Virus record (IMG/VR): IMGVR_UViG_3300037042_002125
Coordinates: 1-64,000 of that record
Direction: 5' to 3' (one strand)
DNA length: 64,000 nucleotides
Source: a virus
A program made the translations under genes and the position numbers. Shown piece by piece: positions 1-7,593 of this stretch (the stretch's first letter is position 1; each line of letters opens with the position of its first letter). The notes beneath the pieces were generated by a model, which saw only the letters and a list, made by a program, of their open reading frames with translations, did no database searches and had not been told where the DNA came from.

Positions 1-8
1 TTGATACC

Positions 9-36
9 TTGACAAAACTATATGATTTCCTATAAA
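9..36 (+). promoter_or_regulatory. Sigma70-like promoter with overlapping NATAAATA box
   Basis: TTGACA at 9-14 is followed after 16 nt by TATAAA at 31-36. The downstream part is also TATAAATA (31-38), the T4-type late promoter core, 28 nt before the hydrolase start at 59. Which of the two is used cannot be decided from sequence. Confidence 0.55.
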
Positions 37-58
37 TACGTTATTATAAAGGTAACGT

Positions 59-781
59 ATGGCACCATCTAAGGCATTATTGAGTGTAGAGGTATTGAGG
101 GCAATTTACGAATATGGGTTGGGGTGGTTATTAAATGTACCCCTCCAATTTATTTCGCCCAAAGGTGATAATCACCCTGTAATAATTATACCCGGTCTTG
201 GTACATCAGATGGTTCGACACACTTTATCAGACATTTTTTAACAAGTTTAGGTTACGACACTCATCCTTGGGGACTAGGTAGAAATCTGGGACCCAAGGA
301 TGGTATGGATGTACTTCTAGACAAACTAGTTGAAAGAACCGAGTATGTATCAAAGGCATCCGATGGGCAACAAGTCAGTATAATAGGATGGAGTTTGGGT
401 GGTATATACGCACGAGAGATAGCGAAAGTAATTCCCGATACAGTAAGACAAGTGATCACGCTAGGGACACCGTTCAAAGGTACCGACAGTACAAATGCTA
501 CCTTGCTATATGAATTGCTGAGCAAAGACACGAGCCACAAAGATCCCGATATATTAAGGAAAATAGCAGAACCGCCACCTGTGCCGTTTACCTCTATATA
601 TAGCAGAACAGACGGCGTAGTTCATTGGGAATCTTCTATCGAAATATCCGGCGCACAGTACGAAAATATCGAAGTACCCGGTGCATGCCATCTAGGATTA
701 GGTCATAATCCCATATCTATGTTTATTATTGCAAATAGATTATCACAGACAAAAGATAACTGGGCGCCATATAAAATCTAG
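59..781 (+). CDS. Alpha/beta hydrolase (lipase/esterase-like)
   Basis: 240 aa. Serine hydrolase of the alpha/beta fold. The nucleophile elbow is GWSLGG with Ser112, a candidate acid is Asp185 (SRTDG) and the candidate base is His211 (GACHLG). The IIIPGLG strand-loop near residues 42-48 would form the oxyanion hole. The WGLGRNLGP segment (71-79) and the VPGACHLGLG...NP block near the C-terminus are characteristic of a bacterial hydrolase subfamily I know from mycobacteria and proteobacteria, not of phage lysins. No signal peptide is evident, so it probably acts in the cytoplasm. The substrate is unknown (an ester or acyl lipid is likely). It is the first gene after the promoter at 9-36, and the next gene has its own promoter, so it may be expressed alone. 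It may be a gene acquired from a bacterium. Confidence 0.8.
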   Translation: MAPSKALLSVEVLRAIYEYGLGWLLNVPLQFISPKGDNHPVIIIPGLGTSDGSTHFIRHFLTSLGYDTHPWGLGRNLGPKDGMDVLLDKLVERTEYVSKASDGQQVSIIGWSLGGIYAREIAKVIPDTVRQVITLGTPFKGTDSTNATLLYELLSKDTSHKDPDILRKIAEPPPVPFTSIYSRTDGVVHWESSIEISGAQYENIEVPGACHLGLGHNPISMFIIANRLSQTKDNWAPYKI

Positions 782-796
782 TCCTGCGTCATTAGA

Positions 797-825
797 TTGA
801 CAAAACTTACAACTGTTGCTATAAT
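797..825 (+). promoter_or_regulatory. Consensus sigma70 promoter
   Basis: TTGACA (797-802), 17-nt spacer, TATAAT (820-825): a perfect match to the bacterial housekeeping consensus. It shares the TTGACAAAACT start with the promoter at position 9. The next start codon (850) lies about 18 nt beyond the expected transcription start. It probably drives the small-gene run from 850 and is read by unmodified host polymerase. Confidence 0.85.
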
Positions 826-849
826 ACTACATTAACTAGTTAGGATAGC

Positions 850-1080
850 ATGGAAAAAGATATGTATGTACCCATGAATGAGATGAACCTACATAAAGAT
901 ATTGTTTGGACTTGTACACATCTGAATATTCCTTATTATGAAATTGCCAGAAGAGGCATTGTTATGTGGTGCGTTGATAATTTAGAGGCACACTGGACTA
1001 TGTTGGGTGGTAATAAATTTGGATTTGAAGATAGTACAGATGCATTAATGTTTAAGATACAATTCGGTTTAGGAAGTTAA
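850..1080 (+). CDS. Unrecognised small protein
   Basis: 76 aa, start ATG after AGGA (842-845). Composition is acidic and aromatic, with Cys and Trp (VWTCTHLNIPYYEIARRG). No family is recognised. It is the first gene behind a consensus promoter, a position typical of early takeover genes, but function is not inferable. Confidence 0.65.
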   Translation: MEKDMYVPMNEMNLHKDIVWTCTHLNIPYYEIARRGIVMWCVDNLEAHWTMLGGNKFGFEDSTDALMFKIQFGLGS

Positions 1081-1086
1081 TTCATA

Positions 1087-2256
1087 ATGATAAATGTTGC
1101 AAAGACTATTTATTTCGGATGTGATCCGACAAGTCAGTCACACGAGCTACCAGAAGCAGAAGTAATTCCGTATGGCGATTCTAACGCTGAAAGAAAGAAA
1201 CTCGAAGTAATCAGTAATCGATATTCAGATATCAAAGAATATGAAAATATACCTCTGCCGGGTTTTACACTACATAAAACTAAAAATAAGAATTATTCGA
1301 CTAGTACAAAATGGTTAGTTATTGATCCACGTGGAATACTAGTTAGCATAACTACTCAGAACCTAGAAGAGATATTACATGTAACAGGTATCATCGAAGG
1401 ACTAATACAGCAAAAGTGTGTATGGGCAAGAGAAGATTCTGATACAAAGATGAAATTAGTGCCGATAAATTCCGATACATATCTTGAAGCAATTAAAAAT
1501 ACAGAACTACTAGATTGCAAAGTAAACATGCAAGATGTATCCATAGGCGATACCGTTCTTTTGCAGAATGGTTTACAAGGCACATATTTGGGTGTAGCAT
1601 CATTATATGGTACACTGAGTAATTATACAACACCTGCCGAATATAAACCGCAGGCATTTTTACGAAGACAGATTTTAGAAATAAATTCGGACAAATTCTT
1701 TTATAATGCAGATTTAAAGATATTGAAAATTATTAAAAAAGATATTACGGGAATGTCGCGAGCTGATGCCATAAAAAGAATGAACGAAGCAATTCAACGA
1801 AAGAATTCATATTTCGGTAGTTCACAGTATGCAGCAATGACTAATTCACAGTATTTTTCAGGTGACGGTTTGATTAAATATGTATCTGATATTTCTGTTC
1901 CTAAAGTAGATATAACTCTCGAAGAAATAGATATCGTAGAGGCAGCAGTATTATTAGCAGAAGCAAGAGTACGCGAAGATATAGGCACATTAGTATTAGA
2001 GAAAACAAATAAAACTAGATATATAATAGATCTTCCATATATCTGGGGATCTACTATTCCTCCATCTAGTAAATTTAAGGTGTGTAATATAGTTGCTAAT
2101 AAAAATGCAGAAGATATTCATAAAATTACATTGGGTAAAACTAGACGATCTATATTTGCATCAGCTAAACAACAGGCTGCTGATGATTATAATCTGGCAG
2201 ATTTTAAGAAGTTCTATATAATGATCAAGCACGTAAGAAAAGAAACATACATTTAA
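1087..2256 (+). CDS. Unrecognised 389-aa protein
   Basis: 389 aa, starting 6 nt after the preceding stop, so translationally coupled. Mixed alpha/beta composition. The middle (about residues 150-175, VSIGDTVLLQNGLQGTYLG) looks like a small beta-barrel or KOW/SH3-like segment. The C-terminal third is Lys/Arg-rich (LGKTRRSIFASAKQQ). No catalytic motif is seen. Codon use is AT-rich like its neighbours. Function unknown. Confidence 0.75.
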   Translation: MINVAKTIYFGCDPTSQSHELPEAEVIPYGDSNAERKKLEVISNRYSDIKEYENIPLPGFTLHKTKNKNYSTSTKWLVIDPRGILVSITTQNLEEILHVTGIIEGLIQQKCVWAREDSDTKMKLVPINSDTYLEAIKNTELLDCKVNMQDVSIGDTVLLQNGLQGTYLGVASLYGTLSNYTTPAEYKPQAFLRRQILEINSDKFFYNADLKILKIIKKDITGMSRADAIKRMNEAIQRKNSYFGSSQYAAMTNSQYFSGDGLIKYVSDISVPKVDITLEEIDIVEAAVLLAEARVREDIGTLVLEKTNKTRYIIDLPYIWGSTIPPSSKFKVCNIVANKNAEDIHKITLGKTRRSIFASAKQQAADDYNLADFKKFYIMIKHVRKETYI

Positions 2257-2264
2257 GGAAAATA

Positions 2265-2705
2265 ATGACAAAGAAAATTGATTTAAACAAGTACACTAAA
2301 TTCGTAGAAGGTGTAACAAGTAAGGCAAGTAATGATTTAACGACCTTTATGGATTCGTTAGATAGATTAGATGGAAATTTTAATACAGTCACCGATATGC
2401 ATGGGCCCGATGTTAATGTTCCTTTATTGCTTACAGCAGCAATGGGTATGTCCGGGGAAACAGGAGAATTTTCTGAAATTGTAAAGAAACTTGTATTTCA
2501 TGGTAAAGAACTTACAGTAGAGACACATCAGCATCTGCAAAAAGAATTAGGCGATGTAATTTGGTACTGGACAAATGCTTGCAGAGCATTAGGTGTAGAT
2601 CCCGATACAATTATTGCAGATAATGTAACTAAATTAGAATCACGCTACCCGGGCGGCAAGTTTGATCCATTCTATAGTGAAAATAGAAAAGATGGAGATA
2701 TTTAA
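2265..2705 (+). CDS. MazG-like nucleotide pyrophosphohydrolase
   Basis: 146 aa, RBS AAGGAAAATA. MazG proteins hydrolyse NTPs or dNTPs (some also ppGpp) to monophosphates with Mg2+. The family pattern is present: GMSGETGEFSEIVKK (acidic E-x2-E helix), then KELGDVIWYW (second E-x2-D helix), then the N-x3-LE-x-RYP-x-G-x-F tail (NVTKLESRYPGGKF) usual for phage and bacterial MazG-like proteins. All-alpha fold, probably a dimer or tetramer. It lies three genes upstream of dCMP deaminase, so a role in nucleotide-pool adjustment or in lowering ppGpp is plausible. Confidence 0.85.
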   Translation: MTKKIDLNKYTKFVEGVTSKASNDLTTFMDSLDRLDGNFNTVTDMHGPDVNVPLLLTAAMGMSGETGEFSEIVKKLVFHGKELTVETHQHLQKELGDVIWYWTNACRALGVDPDTIIADNVTKLESRYPGGKFDPFYSENRKDGDI

Positions 2706-2707
2706 CT

Positions 2708-3019
2708 ATGGGTTACTTTAGAAAATTATCAAACAAATTTGTTAATTGGGCAACTTATTCCAACGCTATAGATTCGGGCAAGGTAGCCTCTACAGGAAAC
2801 TGGAAAAAAGGCGCCAATCTTACAAATGGCGAATTTGAGGATTCTTCGGGATTGTCATTTGTAGTGTATTCGGCAAAAAGCGGTGGCAAGATAATTCAGA
2901 CGGTAAATTATGATCGATTAATGGATACTCGAAAAACTGGTTTATATATTATTGCCAGCGAGGAAGATTTCGGTGAAGAACTTGCACAAATCATTACACG
3001 AGAAATGTTGTCACGATAA
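2708..3019 (+). CDS. Unrecognised 103-aa protein
   Basis: 103 aa; RBS GGAGAT lies inside the end of mazG. The stop overlaps the ATG of the deaminase gene (TAATGG), indicating translational coupling. Contains a beta-rich stretch (LSFVVYSAKSGGKIIQTVNY). No family recognised; possibly linked to the nucleotide genes on either side. Confidence 0.65.
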   Translation: MGYFRKLSNKFVNWATYSNAIDSGKVASTGNWKKGANLTNGEFEDSSGLSFVVYSAKSGGKIIQTVNYDRLMDTRKTGLYIIASEEDFGEELAQIITREMLSR

Positions 3020-3480
3020 TGGATGTCTTGAATGAAAAATGGGCGAGTCGCCTATTAAAAATGGCTAAAGATGTGGCAGTTTGGTCTAAGGATGAGTCGA
3101 CCAAAGTCGGCGCAGTTATTACTACGTTAGATGGGTCTCCTGTCTCTTGGGGATTTAACGGTATGGCAAAAGGTATAGATGATACAGTAGCAGAACGTAA
3201 GGAACGTCCGCTTAAATATAAATGGATGTGTCATGCAGAACGCAATGCTATGGATTTATCTTCGCGTGGCGATTTAACTGATTGCGTTATGTTTGTTACA
3301 TTTTCACCGTGTACTAATTGTGCTCAATCTATTATACAGCGTGGTATTAAGACAGTTGTTATTGACGCAGATTATACCGCAGATAAATCTCCGGAAAGAT
3401 GGCAAGAAGATATGTTTGTTGCGTTAGAAATGATGAAGGAGGCAGGTGTGAAGATTTATGCATATCCTGCCGGAGGTTGA
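3019..3480 (+). CDS. dCMP deaminase (zinc-dependent)
   Basis: 153 aa. Converts dCMP to dUMP, the substrate of thymidylate synthase. The cytidine-deaminase zinc site is complete: CHAER (His72, catalytic Glu74) and PCTNC (Cys98, Cys101). KVGAV near residue 30 and the aromatic C-terminal part match the phage dCMP deaminase group (T4 gpcd-like), although at 153 aa it is shorter than T4 Cd (about 190 aa). It is coupled to the preceding gene. A ThyX-like protein is encoded at 59175-60590, and together they would supply dTMP. Confidence 0.9.
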   Translation: MDVLNEKWASRLLKMAKDVAVWSKDESTKVGAVITTLDGSPVSWGFNGMAKGIDDTVAERKERPLKYKWMCHAERNAMDLSSRGDLTDCVMFVTFSPCTNCAQSIIQRGIKTVVIDADYTADKSPERWQEDMFVALEMMKEAGVKIYAYPAGG

Positions 3481-3505
3481 CTAATATAACAGGCTATAGT
3501 AAAAT
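3477..3505 (+). promoter_or_regulatory. Sigma70-like promoter
   Basis: TTGACT (3477-3482), 17-nt spacer, TAAAAT (3500-3505), lying at the end of the dCMP deaminase gene and 27 nt before the start at 3532. Good spacing with one -35 mismatch; it would start a second transcript for the genes from 3532. Confidence 0.6.
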
Positions 3506-3531
3506 AAACACTTATTAACAGAAAGCGTAAT

Positions 3532-3798
3532 ATGATCAAGCAAATCACAAAGGTAGAATCTCCTAACCTTAAAGAAAAAAATGCAATTCATTCCTTCCGC
3601 GTAACCATCCGTGACCGCGAACATTTTTATAAAATCGTAAACTGGTTGAATACAAATGTTGGGAAAGGTTCGGATAAGTGGACTATGGAAGGCCGTGTAT
3701 TGAAAACCATCTCTACAGGCAAGACTGTTAGTCCGAAAATTTATATTTTCCAAGAAGATTTTGACACAGGATCGGCACTGTATCTTAGTTTAATCTGA
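3532..3798 (+). CDS. Unrecognised 88-aa protein
   Basis: 88 aa. The stop TGA overlaps the next ATG (TGATGG). Pattern resembles an alpha/beta sandwich (HSFRVTIRDREHFYKIVNWLN ... YIFQEDFDTGSALYLSL). First gene after the promoter at 3477-3505. The 80-aa product at 4324 has a similar size and a VLRFSEKDDVTAFYKRH ending that may reflect a shared small fold. Function unknown. Confidence 0.6.
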   Translation: MIKQITKVESPNLKEKNAIHSFRVTIRDREHFYKIVNWLNTNVGKGSDKWTMEGRVLKTISTGKTVSPKIYIFQEDFDTGSALYLSLI

Positions 3799-4094
3799 TG
3801 GCATTATATACACCGGGTTTCGTCGTATCCGACGGCATCATTATAGGTATACCTTTTATCGAAAGTATTGATCTTCGCATTGAAGAAGGCGAAGAAATAA
3901 TTGATAAATTAAAAGGTGATGTCAAGTTTAATATAAGAACAACATCTGGAAAAGAATATACGTTGTCGATGTCTCAACATTTGGTCACATTGAAAGATTA
4001 TTCTATTCCTGCCAATGAAAAAGTATTGGGTCAGTCTATTTTAGAAAAATGGTGTCATGTTATGGAGAATAAATGTGGTAACCTTACCCGCTGA
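3798..4094 (+). CDS. Unrecognised 98-aa protein
   Basis: 98 aa, coupled by overlap to the gene before. Beta-rich with an acidic central part (RIEEGEEIIDKLKGD). No recognised family. Its end overlaps the next reading frame by about 20 nt. Confidence 0.6.
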   Translation: MALYTPGFVVSDGIIIGIPFIESIDLRIEEGEEIIDKLKGDVKFNIRTTSGKEYTLSMSQHLVTLKDYSIPANEKVLGQSILEKWCHVMENKCGNLTR

Positions 4095-4323
4095 TTTTGT
4101 TGCAACCAAATATACGGGATATTTCTGGAACTTAAAAGAACAGAAGCTCTACTCTATTAAGGTAGATGGCATTCTTAAGCCAATAAAGAAATATCCGCCC
4201 AATCAATGGAATCATTTTGTGGATGCATATAGAGTGTCTGTTAAAGGACATCGCCGTGCATTAATGATAGATTATCTAAAGAAACTCGTACCGTCGAATT
4301 CAGTTATACCATTGGAGAAGTAA
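4075..4323 (+). CDS. Unrecognised 82-aa protein (GTG start)
   Basis: I choose GTG at 4075 because GGAG (4063-4066) sits 8 nt before it. The in-frame ATG at 4057 has no Shine-Dalgarno and would deepen the overlap with the upstream gene. The product has a beta-hairpin-like start (GYFWNLKEQKLYSIKVDG) and a basic end (VKGHRRALMIDYLKKL), somewhat like the DNA-contacting modules attached to homing endonucleases, but no nuclease domain follows. Function unknown. Confidence 0.55.
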   Translation: MVTLPADFVATKYTGYFWNLKEQKLYSIKVDGILKPIKKYPPNQWNHFVDAYRVSVKGHRRALMIDYLKKLVPSNSVIPLEK

Positions 4324-4566
4324 ATGAAGCAAGAAGGCAAATGCATTGTCGGTGACCCAATATCTGTTGATAGCTACACAGCAGATTGGATATCAGTAAA
4401 ATTACATCCTACCATGTTTTACCGCCGCCTAAATGAAATCCAAAAAGGATTCAAATCGGTAAAGGGGCTTTATGCCGAACTCGACATGGGACAATATGTT
4501 GTCCTACGTTTTTCTGAAAAGGATGATGTTACAGCATTCTATAAGCGACATCATATGTATGTATAA
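4324..4566 (+). CDS. Unrecognised 80-aa protein
   Basis: 80 aa, starts directly at the preceding stop (TAAATG). Short alpha/beta pattern, no known motif. Overlaps the next start by one base. Confidence 0.6.
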   Translation: MKQEGKCIVGDPISVDSYTADWISVKLHPTMFYRRLNEIQKGFKSVKGLYAELDMGQYVVLRFSEKDDVTAFYKRHHMYV

Positions 4567-5174
4567 TGGACAAATCTCTATACACTGACGAATTTAGGAC
4601 ATTTAAGTTCTTACAGTTTTCGCCTAGTGCTGTAGACTATTATAAGAAAACGACAAAAATATTAAATGGTATACGACCGGAAGACCAGGTAGATAATCCC
4701 GATTTTGTATGGAAGTGTCGTGTCGAGTTTGTAGAGCAATTAATGGATTTTAGAGATAGCTCGCTGCATATAGTCGAGCAACCGAGTCCAAGTAGTAGTC
4801 AGGTAACATTTAAGAACGAACTTATACTACAATACGAGGATGCACGCATATACACGTTAGATAATCCCGTAATCTTCTATGGCCATCCTTTGATGCCTGC
4901 CACAAGAAGATTAGCAGAAGGAAGTGATATATCCGAGATAGAGGATGAAGACAGAATACCCAAATATTATTTATGTTCCGAAGAATATATGATTTCTGTC
5001 AATTTATTAGATAGCAGGATCTTCCCAATTTATCACCCTGGGTTGATAAGATCGGCAACAATAGAAAATTCTTTATTTACTGCTATATTTTATGATAAGG
5101 AATGGGCCGAGAAGTTCCAGAAAGCTTTAACTAAATATTTTAGAAAGAATTCTTCTACTAGCTCAGCATTATAG
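4566..5174 (+). CDS. Unrecognised 202-aa protein
   Basis: 202 aa, coupled to the gene before (TAATGG). Aromatic-rich with an acidic loop near residues 122-133 (GSDISEIEDEDR) and a C-terminal amphipathic helix (DKEWAEKFQKALTKYFRK). No catalytic pattern recognised. Last gene of the 3532 run; a NATAAATA box follows. Confidence 0.65.
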   Translation: MDKSLYTDEFRTFKFLQFSPSAVDYYKKTTKILNGIRPEDQVDNPDFVWKCRVEFVEQLMDFRDSSLHIVEQPSPSSSQVTFKNELILQYEDARIYTLDNPVIFYGHPLMPATRRLAEGSDISEIEDEDRIPKYYLCSEEYMISVNLLDSRIFPIYHPGLIRSATIENSLFTAIFYDKEWAEKFQKALTKYFRKNSSTSSAL

Positions 5175-5192
5175 GGGTTGTAGTAATCTTAA

Positions 5193-5200
5193 CATAAATA
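5193..5200 (+). promoter_or_regulatory. NATAAATA late-promoter-like box
   Basis: CATAAATA followed by CAT, 25 nt upstream of the ATG at 5218. It matches the NATAAATA consensus of T4-like cyanophage late promoters and has no -35 partner. See also 31-38 and 11080-11087. Confidence 0.5.
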
Positions 5201-5217
5201 CATCAATAAGGAGTATT

Positions 5218-5466
5218 ATGCACCCTTTTCTAGATGCAAGTAAATTAACGGACGAAGAAATAATTGAACGATTAGGTCGAGCATATACATATATGAACGC
5301 TCAAGTAATGTTAGGACATAATCCTACTGTTCATAGTATCAAAGAAGTAATACAGACATTAGAGGATGTTCGTTTAGAGAGGCAACAAAAGAGTTCAGAA
5401 GATGAATTTAATAAGAAGTATCCTGATAAAAATAAGCCACTCGAATTAGGAAAATTAGATGATTAA
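5218..5466 (+). CDS. Unrecognised 82-aa helical protein
   Basis: 82 aa with a strong RBS (AAGGAG, 7 nt before the ATG). Mostly helical, with heptad-like spacing in SIKEVIQTLEDVRLERQQK and a charged end. Overlaps the next gene by 8 nt. Possibly a late or virion-associated protein given the box upstream. Confidence 0.65.
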   Translation: MHPFLDASKLTDEEIIERLGRAYTYMNAQVMLGHNPTVHSIKEVIQTLEDVRLERQQKSSEDEFNKKYPDKNKPLELGKLDD

Positions 5467-6172
5467 AAAAGGACGCCATCTTATCAAAAGTCATATGACG
5501 TTGGAATATGACTTTACAGGTATTAGGATACGAGATAGTGATCTAATACCCGTAGACTGGAAATTAACTATTGATCTTGTTGCTACCGGAAAAAAAGGTA
5601 AGGCAAAAGAACTCGTAGAATATGACGCAAGCATAACGTATCAAAAGATTTATTTTTGGTTAGATACGAATTTACCAAATATCGTAGTAGTGAATGTAAA
5701 TAATGAAGACGATCTGTATATTGCTAATTTATCGAGCAATATAATGATGTATTGCCCAGATACACCTAACGACGATATGCTTATACAGTTGTTACATTCT
5801 AAGATATCGGCATTAGCATTTCCTAATTTAATGGTGGGAGAGATACATTTAAAAGCAAGTGATACAGCACTCCAATATACATACGATTGCACAGACGGTA
5901 ATTATATACTTCCTATGACAACATCTGAGTATTATGCAGAAGGTACTACTCGCGATAAGATACCTTGGTGGATAAGAGATGACGGATTTTGTTTCGAATT
6001 TGTTAAGCCTCTTGATAATAAATTGACAGACGAAGAACTATTCAAGGATATAGTTGATCCAATGAGCGAGTTTCATCGTATTGTGACAGAAGTAGCAGAA
6101 ATACCTATGAGCATACTAAATGAGCCTGCCAGAATTGTACAGATAGAAAAATGGAAACCAAAGAAAGTTTAA
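5459..6172 (+). CDS. Unrecognised 237-aa protein
   Basis: 237 aa, overlapping both neighbours. Beta-rich middle (YDASITYQKIYFWLDTNLPN) and an acidic C-terminal half. No family recognised. Its tight overlap with the DnaE-like gene at 6151 suggests co-translation. Confidence 0.65.
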   Translation: MIKKGRHLIKSHMTLEYDFTGIRIRDSDLIPVDWKLTIDLVATGKKGKAKELVEYDASITYQKIYFWLDTNLPNIVVVNVNNEDDLYIANLSSNIMMYCPDTPNDDMLIQLLHSKISALAFPNLMVGEIHLKASDTALQYTYDCTDGNYILPMTTSEYYAEGTTRDKIPWWIRDDGFCFEFVKPLDNKLTDEELFKDIVDPMSEFHRIVTEVAEIPMSILNEPARIVQIEKWKPKKV

Positions 6173-6684
6173 GAACTAATCTATATGGACAAGCCATACT
6201 CTCTGATACTGACCTCAGAGAGTTGCTACTCCAGGGAAAGAATATAAGTCATTTAAATGTTATATTCAATGAAGAGGTAGATTTATTCAAACAGTATCAA
6301 TCAATGTTACTGCCCGAAACTATTACATTTTTAGATGCCCCTGAGGAGAAGTTAACATTTGATGAGTTCCATCACAAATGTGCAGACGAATGGATATTTC
6401 CAATTATCTATCAGCAAATAGATGTACGTGCGTGGTTATATGATAAATGTACGACACAAGAAGAAATAAATAGAGTAGACGAAGAGTATCTACTTTACGA
6501 GGAACGAGAATTGATTATGCTACTAAGACTATTCATCTTTCTCATTGATTATATGAGAAAGAATAAATTTGTTTGGGGTGTTGGCAGAGGTAGTTCTACT
6601 AGTTCTTATATATTATATTTGATAGGTACACATCGTATTAATTCGATAAAATATAATTTAGATATAAGAGATTTTTTAAAATAG
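6151..6684 (+). CDS. Short protein with a DNA polymerase III alpha (DnaE) GRGS motif
   Basis: 177 aa. The last 40 residues read like the segment just before the catalytic aspartates of bacterial DnaE/PolC. GVGRGSSTSSYILYLIG (143-159) corresponds to the G-x-GRGSAAGSLVAY motif and SIKYNLDIRDFL to DPLRYNLLFERFL. The protein stops exactly where DnaE would go on to PDFDVD, so the catalytic aspartates, thumb and fingers are absent and it cannot polymerise DNA by itself. In DnaE the GRGS loop contacts the incoming nucleotide. Residues 1-135 are helical and unrecognised. Lies just upstream of replication genes (clamp loader at 7594). It could bind nucleotide or act as a decoy or partner of host Pol III. 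Confidence 0.6.
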   Translation: METKESLRTNLYGQAILSDTDLRELLLQGKNISHLNVIFNEEVDLFKQYQSMLLPETITFLDAPEEKLTFDEFHHKCADEWIFPIIYQQIDVRAWLYDKCTTQEEINRVDEEYLLYEERELIMLLRLFIFLIDYMRKNKFVWGVGRGSSTSSYILYLIGTHRINSIKYNLDIRDFLK

Positions 6685-6702
6685 TTTTTATAAGGAAAAG
6701 AT

Positions 6703-7029
6703 ATGGCTCGACATGTATCATACAGAGGTGCGACAATAGATATGGAATCTCTAAGTCGCGAAAATGAAAAGATTCCTGCAATTGGTAATATGAAGGTTAA
6801 CGCAAGGGGCGACCAAATTAATCGCGGCGTAATAACAAAAACAGCAGATCAAATAGCAAGAGATAATCATCGCGTTCAAACTATTATTACAAATACGGGG
6901 TTAAAAGGTAAACAGCCTATTGTACCCGATATTCAAATGGAAGCACCTAAGGCGCCTAAAGCAGTTAAGACACCTAAAGTAGCATCTAAAGAAACCGAGT
7001 TACCTTCTGGTGATATTATAGTAGAATAA
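6703..7029 (+). CDS. Conserved T4-like phage protein of unknown function
   Basis: 108 aa, RBS AAGGAAAAG. The start MARHVSYRGATIDMESL and the internal GNMKVNARGDQI and ADQIARDNHR strings look like a small protein I have seen in T4-like cyanophage and pelagiphage genomes, always annotated hypothetical (recall, not a search). The C-terminus is a Lys/Ala/Pro linker (PKAPKAVKTPKVASK), so probably an ordered N-terminal part with a flexible tail. Role unknown. Confidence 0.65.
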   Translation: MARHVSYRGATIDMESLSRENEKIPAIGNMKVNARGDQINRGVITKTADQIARDNHRVQTIITNTGLKGKQPIVPDIQMEAPKAPKAVKTPKVASKETELPSGDIIVE

Positions 7030-7030
7030 T

Positions 7031-7204
7031 ATGGACGGCGATATCGAGGGAAATGTGAATGGTGTGAAATACACCATAGGCAAGGCCGTCTTGGAACAAC
7101 TGAAATTGCATAATATTGATGCAGTAAAAGAAGTGGAAGAAGCATTAAATACATTAATTAAAGAAGAAAGGCCTACAGATGCAAATCAAAGCAATGCCCG
7201 GTAA
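7031..7204 (+). CDS. Small unrecognised protein, 57 aa
   Basis: Short ORF with ATG directly after the preceding stop (TAATATGG), in the same AT-rich codon style. It encodes MDGDIEGNVNGVKYTIGKAV and then a helical, charged remainder. The stop lies 26 nt inside the following co-chaperonin gene, whose RBS (AGAAAGG) sits inside this ORF, so both probably belong to one coupled run. Function unknown. Confidence 0.55.
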   Translation: MDGDIEGNVNGVKYTIGKAVLEQLKLHNIDAVKEVEEALNTLIKEERPTDANQSNAR

Positions 7205-7523
7205 AGTACTGGTAACAGATTTAGAACGCGGTTCTAGACTTATAAATGGAATTATTATTCCAGATGATAATGGTAAGAGCGAAGGCATTCGCCCTCGCTG
7301 GGGCCGGGTATATTCGATTGGCGAAGGTATCGATGAAATTTCTGTTGGACAATGGATATTGGTCGAGAATGGTCGCTGGACTCGCATGTTAAAGATAAGA
7401 GAAGACGATGGCACCTATATACAGGTATGGGGTGTAGAATGGCCTAAGTCTGTTATGCTTGTATCGGACGAAGATCCTGATATGAATATATTTTCTGAAT
7501 TTACCACATCACACGCATTTTAG
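7179..7523 (+). CDS. GroES/gp31-like co-chaperonin
   Basis: 114 aa, close to the T4 gp31 length (111 aa). The beta-barrel pattern of GroES-type co-chaperonins is visible: PGKVLV start, a mobile-loop region ending in NGIIIPDD (about residues 15-31), RWGRVYSIGEG, and VGQWILVENGRWT. T4 gp31 replaces host GroES for folding the major capsid protein gp23. A similar job, capping host GroEL, is inferred here. The match is by pattern only and some T4-like phages carry related barrels of unknown use. Confidence 0.6.
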   Translation: MQIKAMPGKVLVTDLERGSRLINGIIIPDDNGKSEGIRPRWGRVYSIGEGIDEISVGQWILVENGRWTRMLKIREDDGTYIQVWGVEWPKSVMLVSDEDPDMNIFSEFTTSHAF

Positions 7524-7543
7524 GCCTGCATTAGCCGAAAGTC

Positions 7544-7572
7544 TTGCATAGCATGCCTTACTATGCTATTAT
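7544..7572 (+). promoter_or_regulatory. Sigma70-like promoter before the clamp loader
   Basis: TTGCAT (7544-7549), 17-nt spacer, TATTAT (7567-7572). Transcription would begin near 7579, which rules out the TTG codon at 7573 as the start of the clamp-loader gene and supports ATG at 7594. Confidence 0.6.
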
Positions 7573-7593
7573 TTGTCAATTAAGAAAGAACAT

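Noticed and set aside
7573-7593. TTG start for the clamp-loader gene, 7 codons upstream
   Set aside because: It abuts the -10 box of the promoter at 7544-7572, so it would lie at or before the transcript start; ATG 7594 restores the family N-terminus.
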